From NCBI GenBank assembly GCA_023663025.1, contig JAMPIC010000033.1, positions 1-21,441 of the forward strand: a stretch of DNA of 21,441 nucleotides, written 5' to 3'. The stretch comes from Prevotella sp. (lineage in GTDB: Bacteria; Bacillota; Clostridia; Oscillospirales; Ruminococcaceae). The notes under the pieces are model-generated. The model was given only the letters and a program-made list of their open reading frames with translations. It did no database searches and was not told where the DNA came from. Every line of letters begins with the position of its first letter. The first letter of the stretch is position 1. The translations under genes and the position numbers were made by a program. Of the stretch, positions 7,510 through 15,093 are shown one piece after another.

Positions 7510-9105
7510 TTGAAACGAACTGTTTTTGTACCCGTTATTTCCGCAGCGGTATCCGCTCTGCTTACCGCAAGGCTTGCGGCGCTTATCAACGACAGCGGCA
7601 TTGCGGCGGTGTCCGCCCAAAGGGGAACTTACACGCTGAAAACCGCGGGGGAGTACGCGGGTATTTACGACTGCAACCTTGAACCGCTGGTGAACCTCTC
7701 GGAAAAATACGAGGCGGTCATAATCCCGAACCACATAAGCTCGATAAGGATACAGCCATATCTGCTTGACCCCGAACGCTACTACGAGGGGATTGAAAAT
7801 AATCTTCCCTTTCTGTGCCGCGTAAGCGAAAAAGCCCGCGAATTTGACGGGGAAAGCATAATTTTCCGCTCGGCTGTGCGCACCGACGGCAGTCAGCTCG
7901 CTCCCCATATTATCGGCTATACCTCCGACGGAGCAGGGGTCTGCGGGATAGAGAAAGCCTATGATGATTTTTTGAGAAGCAACTGTACCTATAATTCCGT
8001 CACGCTCCATATCGACGCGGTGGGAGAAGTCCTGAACGGTCTGGGAAGTCAGACCGAATTTGCCGAAGAGCTTCGGTGCGGCGTAGTTACCACTCTTGAC
8101 AAAAATATCCAGCAGATATGCGAAAATGCCGCCGACGAAAACGGACTGTCCCTCGGCGCGATAGTGGTTATGGATCCCCGCACGGGCGAGATAAAGGCTT
8201 CGGTAAGCCGTCCCGATTTCGACGCTTCCAACGTTGCCGCCTATATGGACGACCCAAATTCTCCCTTTGTGAACCGTGCAGCGTCGGCTTACAGCGTGGG
8301 ATCGATATTCAAGCTTGTTACCGCAGCGGCGGCTCTGGAGCAGGGGATAAGTCCCGAATACAGCTATACCTGCACCGGCTCGGTCAACGTGAACGGACAG
8401 GTTTTCAACTGCCACAAATGGGGCGGTCACGGCGAGATAGACATGGAGACCGCCATGGTAAAGTCCTGCAACACCTACTTTATCGCGCTGAGCGAATACC
8501 TTGACAAGGAGGACTTTATCGGCACCGCCGAGGCTCTGGGCTTCGGCGAGGAGATACCGTTGTGCGGCGATATTGTTTCCGCTGCGGGGACATTGCAGAC
8601 CGTCCGCGATATCGGCGTGGCGGCTGAGAGGGCGAATATGTCTTTCGGTCAGGGAAAGCTTACCGCCACGCCTATGCAGATATGCCGCATGACGTCCGCC
8701 ATAGCAAACGGAGGAGTGATGTACCGACCGTCCCTGATAAAAGGCATACGCGACGACAACGGCACCGTGGACTACAGCGGCGTAACGGCGGGAAAGCGCG
8801 TGCTATCCTACGAGACGGTCAGGAAACTGAAAAATTTCATGTACTATACCGTGCGGGCGGAAAATTCCATGTCAAATCCCGAAAAGACCATCGCCGCGGG
8901 AAAGACCTCTACAGCCCAGACGGGACGGTTCGACGAAAACGGCAGCGAGATACTCAACTGCTGGTTTACGGGATATTTTCCCACATACAGTCCCCGGTAC
9001 GCGGTGACGGTCATGTCCGAGGGGGGCGTGTCGGGGAACGTCACCTGCGGACCCATTTTCAAGCAGATTGCCAACGAGATCGCGGATTATGAAAAATCAA
9101 AATAA
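7510..9105 (+). CDS. Class B penicillin-binding protein (transpeptidase)
   Basis: This 531-residue DD-transpeptidase cross-links peptidoglycan outside the membrane. A single signal-anchor (about residues 4-22) is followed by a short dimerisation/pedestal region and the transpeptidase domain (about 190-525). Catalytic motifs are SIFK at 265-268 (nucleophile Ser265), SCN at 319-321 and KTST at 465-468. The third motif is normally KTG, so Ser467 in place of Gly is an oddity. No glycosyltransferase domain is present, which makes it class B; at this length it resembles the FtsI/SpoVD/PbpA group, but I cannot say which. The TTG at 7510 is preferred because GAGGTG lies 7 bases upstream; the GTG at 7501 overlaps that site. 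The start is covered by a predicted hairpin. Confidence 0.88.
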   Translation: MKRTVFVPVISAAVSALLTARLAALINDSGIAAVSAQRGTYTLKTAGEYAGIYDCNLEPLVNLSEKYEAVIIPNHISSIRIQPYLLDPERYYEGIENNLPFLCRVSEKAREFDGESIIFRSAVRTDGSQLAPHIIGYTSDGAGVCGIEKAYDDFLRSNCTYNSVTLHIDAVGEVLNGLGSQTEFAEELRCGVVTTLDKNIQQICENAADENGLSLGAIVVMDPRTGEIKASVSRPDFDASNVAAYMDDPNSPFVNRAASAYSVGSIFKLVTAAAALEQGISPEYSYTCTGSVNVNGQVFNCHKWGGHGEIDMETAMVKSCNTYFIALSEYLDKEDFIGTAEALGFGEEIPLCGDIVSAAGTLQTVRDIGVAAERANMSFGQGKLTATPMQICRMTSAIANGGVMYRPSLIKGIRDDNGTVDYSGVTAGKRVLSYETVRKLKNFMYYTVRAENSMSNPEKTIAAGKTSTAQTGRFDENGSEILNCWFTGYFPTYSPRYAVTVMSEGGVSGNVTCGPIFKQIANEIADYEKSK

Positions 9106-9176
9106 TTTTTCCCGAAATGAAAAATTTCGCCGCTTTGAATTGTATTTAATGTAGAATAACTTTTGGAGGGATCTCT

Positions 9177-10160
9177 ATGTTTAAGAAAATAACAGCATTG
9201 ATCGCCGCAGCCGTTTCGGCGGCAGCGGCGCTGTCCTGCACGGTATCGGCGGGCTATACGGACGGCTGGGAGACCGTTGTTGACAAAAGCGGGATTGTTC
9301 AGGCGTACCGTGTGGAATTGCCCGACGAAAACGACCCGAATATAAGTACGGTTTATTATGCCGATGAAAGCGGCGAAAGGCTGGACGGACTTCTGTACGC
9401 GAATTTTTCCAACAGGGACAGCATTGCGCCGAATTTCAGGCTGACGGAGTTCGACGGCGGAAAGGTCAGCCGGTATGTGACGGGATTTACCCAAAGTGCA
9501 AAGGGAAAGCGTTACTACATAAGGGGCGAGAGAGCCTACGGCTGGCACAGGATAAAAGGATACTGGTATCATTTCAACACCCGAAACGGCTATATGGATA
9601 CGGGAAAAACCGTCATCGGCGGTTCTGTCTACAGCTTTGATGAAAAGGGGAGATGGACATACCGCGTGTCTAAGGACGGACTTGCTCCCGAGGATTTTTC
9701 CGTAAGGTTTATCAGTAACGGCGGCAGAGGCTTTGATACCGACGAAAAGAAAATTTATTACGGCTATAAGGAAAACGGAGAGGGCGCAGCCGAAGCTTCC
9801 GTGAAAATATCCGCGCGGGACAGGCAGATACTCTGGTGTATGTACCTTGAAAGCGGCTTCGAGCAGGGCTGTGAGGAGACGTTCGATGAGGACTATACCG
9901 TCGGCTTCTGCGAAAGCTTTTTTAAGCCCGATACCGAATTTGAAGTATATTCGTCAGAACCCGAAACGGTATGGAGCATTACGGTGAATATGGGAGACAC
10001 TTCCTCGAAGCTCGGCTTCAATACCGACGCTGATCAGATAGCTCTCATCGACGAAAAGACCTTCCGCGCCGATCTTTTGTACAGCGGATACGGAAGATAC
10101 TTGTCCGAGCTTGAAGAAAAGTATCCCTACGCGGGAGAACCCTTGATGACATATGAATGA
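9177..10160 (+). CDS. Secreted protein with wall-binding-like repeat
   Basis: This 327-residue protein has a classical signal peptide: positive MFKK, a hydrophobic Ala-rich core and a likely cut after the AxA-like CTVSA at residue 25. The middle (about 120-160) contains aromatic/glycine motifs GYWYHFN and GYMDTGKTVIGGSVYSFDEKG, which resemble choline-binding/cell-wall-binding repeats. The C-terminal part (about 170-327) is acidic and looks like a beta-rich domain I do not recognise. The likely location is the cell wall or outside, with a structural or adhesion role (inference). The ATG at 9177 has GGAGGG about 8 bases upstream. It follows the penicillin-binding protein after 71 bases and is ended by a strong hairpin terminator. 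Confidence 0.8.
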   Translation: MFKKITALIAAAVSAAAALSCTVSAGYTDGWETVVDKSGIVQAYRVELPDENDPNISTVYYADESGERLDGLLYANFSNRDSIAPNFRLTEFDGGKVSRYVTGFTQSAKGKRYYIRGERAYGWHRIKGYWYHFNTRNGYMDTGKTVIGGSVYSFDEKGRWTYRVSKDGLAPEDFSVRFISNGGRGFDTDEKKIYYGYKENGEGAAEASVKISARDRQILWCMYLESGFEQGCEETFDEDYTVGFCESFFKPDTEFEVYSSEPETVWSITVNMGDTSSKLGFNTDADQIALIDEKTFRADLLYSGYGRYLSELEEKYPYAGEPLMTYE

Positions 10161-10183
10161 TCCGTAAAACGTATATTACGGCG

Positions 10184-10229
10184 CAAAACCGCTGTTCGGT
10201 CCGATAACCGAGCGGCGGTTTTGTGTTTT
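10184..10229 (+). terminator. Strong intrinsic terminator after the wall-binding protein gene
   Basis: A 17-bp stem (10184-10200 with 10207-10223, two G-U wobbles) around a 6-base loop is followed by TGTTTTG. A smaller CCGTAA/TTACGG hairpin lies just ahead at 10162-10181. Confidence 0.85.
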
Positions 10230-10320
10230 GCAGACTGTGCTTATTGTTAGTCTGTTCGGAATATCGTTTTGTATTGGAGTAGGTTTTATGCGGCAAACGG
10301 AAAGTTTTTCAAAAAAACTA

Positions 10321-10349
10321 TTGTAATTCGGAAGATTTTGTAATATAAT
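10321..10349 (+). promoter_or_regulatory. Promoter of the TrkA-TrkA-FtsA-like operon
   Basis: TTGTAA at 10321-10326 and a perfect TATAAT at 10344-10349 are 17 bases apart. Transcription would begin near 10356, which rules out the in-frame ATG at 10354 and supports translation from 10393. Confidence 0.75.
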
Positions 10350-10392
10350 AAATATGTATAGTTTTATTTGGAAAGGAAGATATGTTTCCGCA

Positions 10393-11010
10393 ATGAATAT
10401 TCTGGTTATAGGCTGCGGTAACGTAGGAGCGGCTCTGTGCGGCGCTTTGTCCGCTCAGGGACACGATGTTTCGGTCATAAGCGCCAGCAAGGAACAGTTT
10501 TCAAATCTTTCGCCGGACTTTAACGGCTATACTACTTTCGGTGTTCCCATAGACAAGGAAGTGCTGAAAAAGGCGGGAATAGAAAACTGCGAGGCTCTTG
10601 CGGCGGTGACGTCCGACGACAACACCAATTTAATGGTGATACAGCTTGCGAAAAAATTTTTCGGCGTGCCAAAAGTCTTTGCGAGGGTCAACGACCCCAA
10701 GAAAAATGACGTATTCGCCGAATTCGGACTTGAAACGATCTGTCCCACAAATATGACGGTAACTTCATTCTGCGCGGCGATAAACAGTTCCGCTTCATCG
10801 GAAACTGCGGTCGGAGGTCATTCCGTAGTTATGGAGCTGATGGAGATACCGAAAGACTTCGTCGGCAAGCGCATAAGCGAGATAGAATTTGAGGAAAACG
10901 AAACCCTTGTCGCGGTCGAGCACAGCGGAGGCGCAGTCAGCAGGATACTGCTGACAAACCTTGAGCTGCAAAAAGGGGACAAGCTCATTCTGGCAAGATT
11001 TGCGGACTAA
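10393..11010 (+). CDS. TrkA/KtrA-like RCK protein, first of a pair
   Basis: This 205-residue regulator-of-conductance-of-K+ protein has an RCK_N Rossmann domain with IGCGNVGAALCG (GxGxxG) at its start and a conserved acidic/asparagine stretch TSDDNTNLMVIQLAKKFF, then a TrkA_C domain from about 130 to the end (KRISEIEFEENETLV, LQKGDKLILAR). Such proteins bind NAD(H) or nucleotides on the cytoplasmic face of TrkH/KtrB-type potassium channels and gate them. No membrane subunit is present in the window. The ATG at 10393 is preferred because the promoter's transcript start lies after the alternative at 10354; a GGAAAGGAAG site is about 13 bases upstream, slightly far. It is followed after 18 bases by a second RCK gene, a common two-protein arrangement in Firmicutes (CeoB/CeoC-like). 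Confidence 0.88.
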   Translation: MNILVIGCGNVGAALCGALSAQGHDVSVISASKEQFSNLSPDFNGYTTFGVPIDKEVLKKAGIENCEALAAVTSDDNTNLMVIQLAKKFFGVPKVFARVNDPKKNDVFAEFGLETICPTNMTVTSFCAAINSSASSETAVGGHSVVMELMEIPKDFVGKRISEIEFEENETLVAVEHSGGAVSRILLTNLELQKGDKLILARFAD

Positions 11011-11028
11011 AATACGGGAGAGAGATCG

Positions 11029-11691
11029 GTGAAAGTTACAATTATAGGCGGAGGCAAGGTTGGTTATTATCTTGTGCGGACTTTGATAGAGCACGACCAC
11101 GAGCCGACTGTGATAGAACGGGATAAAACGGTATGCGAACACATAGCGAACGAAATGGATATCCCAATCATCTGCGGCGACGCGACAAAGCTTGAAATAC
11201 TCGAAGCTGCCGAGGTGCAGGAGTCGGGCGCACTGGTCAGCGTTACCGGTTCGGACGAGACAAATCTTATAGTGTGCCAGCTTGCGAAAAAGAAATTCGG
11301 CGTGGCAAAGACGGTGGCTAAGTCCAACAATCCCAAAAACGTTGCGGTAATGCAGGCTCTCGGGATAGACAACGTTATCAACAGCACGGACAGTATCGCG
11401 TCCCTGATAGAGCGCGAGGTGGATACTTCAAGGATAAAGCAGGTGCTGTCGCTGGGCGGCGGAGAGGTAACTCTGTTCGAGGTGCAGATTCCTCCGGACT
11501 ATATTTACGACGGGAAAATGCTTATGGAGATAAAGCTTCCCGTACTTTTCAACATCGTCTCCATAACCCGCGGCGGCTGCATTATGATACCCCGCGGACA
11601 GTCAATGCTGAAAAGCGGCGACAAGCTTCTTGTGATATCGGAAACAGACGCGGTCAAGGAGCTTAAATCAGTGCTAAAAATCAAGGATTGA
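11029..11691 (+). CDS. TrkA/KtrA-like RCK protein, second of a pair
   Basis: This 220-residue protein has the same layout as its neighbour: a GxGxxG Rossmann motif IGGGKVGYYLV, the acidic residue of the nucleotide site in VIERDK, TGSDETNLIVCQLAKKKFG, then a TrkA_C domain (about 140-220, KSGDKLLVISE). It probably forms a mixed ring with the first RCK protein on a potassium channel encoded elsewhere. The start is GTG at 11029, with GGGAGAGA about 5 bases upstream; no nearby ATG fits. The two copies differ enough that they are an old pair rather than a recent duplication. The next gene starts 36 bases after its stop with no terminator between. Confidence 0.9.
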   Translation: MKVTIIGGGKVGYYLVRTLIEHDHEPTVIERDKTVCEHIANEMDIPIICGDATKLEILEAAEVQESGALVSVTGSDETNLIVCQLAKKKFGVAKTVAKSNNPKNVAVMQALGIDNVINSTDSIASLIEREVDTSRIKQVLSLGGGEVTLFEVQIPPDYIYDGKMLMEIKLPVLFNIVSITRGGCIMIPRGQSMLKSGDKLLVISETDAVKELKSVLKIKD

Positions 11692-11726
11692 ACCGATATA
11701 TTTTTCAGTAAAGGGTGGTAACCGAA

Positions 11727-14177
11727 ATGGCAAAACAGTCGGAAAAAAATTTGGCTGAGGGCAGCGCGGCAGGAGTTCCCAATACTTCAAAAAAGAGAGG
11801 ACGTCCTTCAAAGACGGAGAAAACCGTACCGGCAGCGCCCGAAACGCAGGAGATCCAAGCAAATCCGAAATCCGCGGAGCAACCGGATAAATCCGAGAAA
11901 ACAGTTTCCCGAAAGCTGAGACCTCAGGAGGAGAACGAGCTTTTCGCACTCGATATCGGAACACGCACGGTCGTCGGTATAATCGGTCATATGGACGATA
12001 ATATTTTCTGCGTGGACTATGCGGAATCCATTCCTCATAAAAGACGCGCCATGATCGACGGTCAGATCGAGGACATTCCGGTGGTGTCTTCGGTGGTGAA
12101 ACAGGTCAGGGAAAAGCTGGAAGCAAAATCGGGAATAAAGCTGTCAAGGGTCGGCATAGCTGCGGCGGGACGGGCTTTAAAAACATGCAGAACGGAGATG
12201 TCATTTGACATAACCGAAAAGGACAGCGTTTCCGAGGACGACGTTAAGTCCTATGAGCTTGAAACCACTCTGAAAGCTCAGGACGAGCTGGATAAAGAGA
12301 TCGCGGACGCAAAGATATCCTTTTACTGCGTGGGTCATACTGTCGTGCAGTATCTTCTTGACGATTACAAGATAGGCTCTTTGGTCGGACACAAGGGCAA
12401 AAAGGTATCCGTCGAGCTTATCGCGGCGTTCCTGCCAAGTCCCGTTGTGGAAAGTCTTTACGCGGTGACGGACATGAACGGTCTGGAGGTTTCGAGTCTT
12501 ACGCTGGAGCCTATCGCGGCTATGAACATCGTTATCCCTCCCGAAATACGCCTTATCAATGTGGCGCTGGTGGATATCGGCGCGGGTACTTCGGATATTG
12601 CCATTGCCCGCAACGGAAGCATTGTGGCATATGCAATGTCCACAACGGCGGGGGACGAGATCACAGAGGAGATAATCAAAAAATATCTTGTGGACTTTTC
12701 CACGGCGGAGGAAATGAAGCTCAGCAGTTATCTGGAGAAAATTGACTATACGGATATTCTCGGCTATAAGCACACCATTGACAGGGAGGAATTTTTTTCA
12801 AGCCTGTTCCCCGTGGTTGACGCTCTTGCCGATGACATTGTTAAAAATATTCTCAGCTCGAACGGACAGGCTCCCGCAGCGGTTTTCCTCGTCGGAGGCG
12901 GAAGTCTTATTCCCGACCTGTCCAAATATATCGCGGAAAAGCTTGATATACCCGAGAACCGTGTTGCTGTCGGCAAGAACGAGGTCATGAAAAACGTATC
13001 GTTCGGAAACAGCAAAATAAGCGGCCCCGAATACGTTACTCCCATAGGAATAGGCGTTACCGCCACATATAACAGCGGATACGATTTCTCGGTCGTAACG
13101 CTTAACGACAAGAAAATGCGCGTATTCGACACAAGAGCGGTGCGCGTCCTCGATCTGCTGACGTCGGCGGGATACAGATCCACACAGATAATCGGGCGTT
13201 CCGGAAGAAACCTCAACTTTACCCTCAACGGCGAAAAACAGATACTGAAGGGCGGTCATTCCACTGTTGCCGAGATAACCCTTAACGGCGAGACCGTTTC
13301 ACTGGAAACCATTGTAAAACAGGGAGACAAGCTGGTATTTAAGCCTGCCGAAAGCGGCGAAAACGCGGAGGTAAAAATTACCGACATCGCGGGGGACGTT
13401 TCTCCCCACAAGGTGTTTATCGACGGCACAGAGTATCTTTTCGGCGTGATAGCCCGCGTAAACGACAAGCTCGTTTCGGGGGATTACCGCATACAGAACC
13501 TTGACGACGTTACCGTTTCCGAGGTGGAGACCCTCGGCGACCTTATGCAGACTTTGCCCTTTGATACGTCCATGCTGAACTTTTACAAGTCGGGCAAGCT
13601 GCTTACGGTGGACTATTACCTTAACGACGGCGACGATATAATAACCTCCGACAAGGTCATTGACAAGAATTCCAGGGCGGGACGTCTTGCAAAGGCGATA
13701 GCGGAAGGATTTTCCGATAATACCGACAGTGATGAAGCGGAGAAAACCGATACGGAAGCTGCTCCCGCAGCAAATGCCGTTCCCGAAACGGCTGCTGCGC
13801 CTGTTTCCGAAAACGCCGCTCAGCCGCAGGAACAGCAGGCGGTTTCCGTTCCCGAAACAAATCCGCCGCTTGATCCGATACCTGTTCCGATAACGGAAAC
13901 TCCGAAACCTGACGCCGAGGAAGAAACGCCGGAGGAAGAGGAGATACCGGTAATCGAGGATTTCTATATTACGCTGAACGGAAAGACTATCAAGCTCGAA
14001 CCCCGTCCGTCAAATTTGCAGCATGAATTTATCGAGCTTATGGCTCTTGCGGATATCGACCTTGAAAATCCTCCTGCCGACGGAAATATGATACTTACCC
14101 TTAACGGCAAGGACGTTAACTTTATGGATCCTCTCAATAACGGCGACGTTGCAGTCATAAGATGGGCGAATAAATAA
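11727..14177 (+). CDS. FtsA-like actin-fold ATPase with AT-hook-like N-terminus and beta-grasp-like C-terminal sequence
   Basis: This 816-residue protein has four visible parts. Residues 1-65 are low-complexity and charged, with an AT-hook-like KKRGRPSK (22-29). Residues about 70-450 form an FtsA/PilM/Hsp70 actin-like ATPase: phosphate-1 LDIGTRTVVGII (75-86), phosphate-2 VDIGAGTSDIAIA (282-294) and adenosine motif LVGGGSLIPD (388-397). Residues about 460-650 are beta-rich with repeated LNG and GD turns. A Pro/Glu/Ala linker (about 665-742) leads to a final domain (about 745-816) ending LNGKDVNF...LNNGDVAVIRW, like ubiquitin/ThiS-type beta-grasp folds. It lacks the amphipathic membrane helix usual at the FtsA C-terminus. 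The ATG at 11727 has AAGGGTGG about 9 bases upstream. It is likely a cytoplasmic filament or division-related protein. It is co-transcribed with the two RCK genes and followed by a perfect terminator. Confidence 0.82.
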   Translation: MAKQSEKNLAEGSAAGVPNTSKKRGRPSKTEKTVPAAPETQEIQANPKSAEQPDKSEKTVSRKLRPQEENELFALDIGTRTVVGIIGHMDDNIFCVDYAESIPHKRRAMIDGQIEDIPVVSSVVKQVREKLEAKSGIKLSRVGIAAAGRALKTCRTEMSFDITEKDSVSEDDVKSYELETTLKAQDELDKEIADAKISFYCVGHTVVQYLLDDYKIGSLVGHKGKKVSVELIAAFLPSPVVESLYAVTDMNGLEVSSLTLEPIAAMNIVIPPEIRLINVALVDIGAGTSDIAIARNGSIVAYAMSTTAGDEITEEIIKKYLVDFSTAEEMKLSSYLEKIDYTDILGYKHTIDREEFFSSLFPVVDALADDIVKNILSSNGQAPAAVFLVGGGSLIPDLSKYIAEKLDIPENRVAVGKNEVMKNVSFGNSKISGPEYVTPIGIGVTATYNSGYDFSVVTLNDKKMRVFDTRAVRVLDLLTSAGYRSTQIIGRSGRNLNFTLNGEKQILKGGHSTVAEITLNGETVSLETIVKQGDKLVFKPAESGENAEVKITDIAGDVSPHKVFIDGTEYLFGVIARVNDKLVSGDYRIQNLDDVTVSEVETLGDLMQTLPFDTSMLNFYKSGKLLTVDYYLNDGDDIITSDKVIDKNSRAGRLAKAIAEGFSDNTDSDEAEKTDTEAAPAANAVPETAAAPVSENAAQPQEQQAVSVPETNPPLDPIPVPITETPKPDAEEETPEEEEIPVIEDFYITLNGKTIKLEPRPSNLQHEFIELMALADIDLENPPADGNMILTLNGKDVNFMDPLNNGDVAVIRWANK

Positions 14178-14181
14178 CGTT

Positions 14182-14215
14182 CAAAAGGACGGATATGATC
14201 CGTCCTTTTGGTTTG
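14182..14215 (+). terminator. Intrinsic terminator after the FtsA-like gene
   Basis: CAAAAGGACGGAT (14182-14194) pairs perfectly with ATCCGTCCTTTTG (14198-14210) around a 3-base ATG loop, followed by GTTTGTC. It starts 5 bases after the stop codon. The bases from here to the promoter at 14341 hold nothing else I can name. Confidence 0.88.
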
Positions 14216-14340
14216 TCAACAGCATTCGAGAGGATATTCGGCAAGTAAGCTTATTGCGCTCGGACTGCTGTATTCGGGTGAATTTTCATCATTCTATCAC
14301 AAAAAAATGCCGCAAAGCTATACACAAACGGTAAAAAATA

Positions 14341-14349
14341 TGGTATAAT
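14341..14349 (+). promoter_or_regulatory. Extended -10 promoter for the ABC transporter genes
   Basis: TGGTATAAT (14341-14349) matches TGnTATAAT. The -35 at 14321-14326 is TACACA, four of six matches at 17-base spacing. Confidence 0.68.
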
Positions 14350-14385
14350 CAGTAATGTTTATTAAATTTTGAGAGGAATGTTCCG

Positions 14386-15087
14386 ATGAGCTATGTTGAA
14401 TTCAAGGACGTTTACAAGCGTTACAGAATGGGCGAGGTAACTATATCAGCTTCCGACGGCATAAATTTTGAAATAGAAAAGGGCGAATTCGCGGTAATTG
14501 TGGGAGCGTCCGGCGCGGGCAAGACGACTGTGCTGAATATGCTGGGCGGTATGGACGCCTGCGACGAGGGACAAATTCTGGTGGACGGAAAGGATATCGC
14601 GAAATTTTCCAAAAAAGAGGTAACCGCATACCGCAGACGGGATATCGGGTTTGTTTTCCAGTTCTACAACCTGGTGCAGAACCTTACCGCAAAGGAAAAT
14701 GTGGAGCTTGCCACCGAAATATGCACAAACGCCGTCGACGCAGAGGAAGTCCTGAAACAGGTGGGACTGGGGGAGAGGATCAACAATTTTCCAGCTCAGC
14801 TTTCGGGCGGCGAGCAGCAGAGGGTCTCTATCGCGAGGGCGCTGGCGAAGTCTCCCAAGCTTCTGCTGTGCGACGAGCCTACGGGCGCGCTGGACTACAA
14901 CACGGGCAAGAACATTCTCAAGCTTTTGCAGGACACCTGCCGCGAAAAGGGCATGACTGTGGTGGTCATCACACACAATCAGGCTATCACGCCTATGGCG
15001 GACAGGGTGATAAAGATCAAGAACAGCAAGGTCTCTCGAGTAACGCTGAACGCCGAGCCTGTGTCGGTAGACACGATAGAATGGTAG
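14386..15087 (+). CDS. ABC transporter ATPase (MacB/LolD/FtsE type)
   Basis: This 233-residue nucleotide-binding subunit is complete: Walker A GASGAGKT (40-47), Q-loop Gln92 in FVFQFYNL, signature LSGGEQQ (139-145), Walker B LLLCDEP with Glu164, D-loop GALD (167-170) and H-loop His197 (VITHNQ). The sequence style, including PTGALD, fits the subfamily that works with FtsX-type permeases, moving lipids, peptides or drugs by a mechanical cycle rather than through a classic channel. The ATG at 14386 has GAGAGGAA about 8 bases upstream. The permease gene starts 6 bases after the stop, so they form one operon. No two-component system is nearby to suggest a peptide-antibiotic resistance role. Confidence 0.93.
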   Translation: MSYVEFKDVYKRYRMGEVTISASDGINFEIEKGEFAVIVGASGAGKTTVLNMLGGMDACDEGQILVDGKDIAKFSKKEVTAYRRRDIGFVFQFYNLVQNLTAKENVELATEICTNAVDAEEVLKQVGLGERINNFPAQLSGGEQQRVSIARALAKSPKLLLCDEPTGALDYNTGKNILKLLQDTCREKGMTVVVITHNQAITPMADRVIKIKNSKVSRVTLNAEPVSVDTIEW

Positions 15088-15093
15088 GCGCCC

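Noticed and set aside
7393..8430. Minus-strand open frame of 345 codons opposite the penicillin-binding protein
   Set aside because: The plus-strand protein has all transpeptidase motifs and a good ribosome site; the minus frame has neither motifs nor a start signal.
9113..9131. Short CGAAAT/ATTTCG dyad after the penicillin-binding protein as a terminator
   Set aside because: Only about six A/T-rich pairs and no T-run follows; it would not hold.
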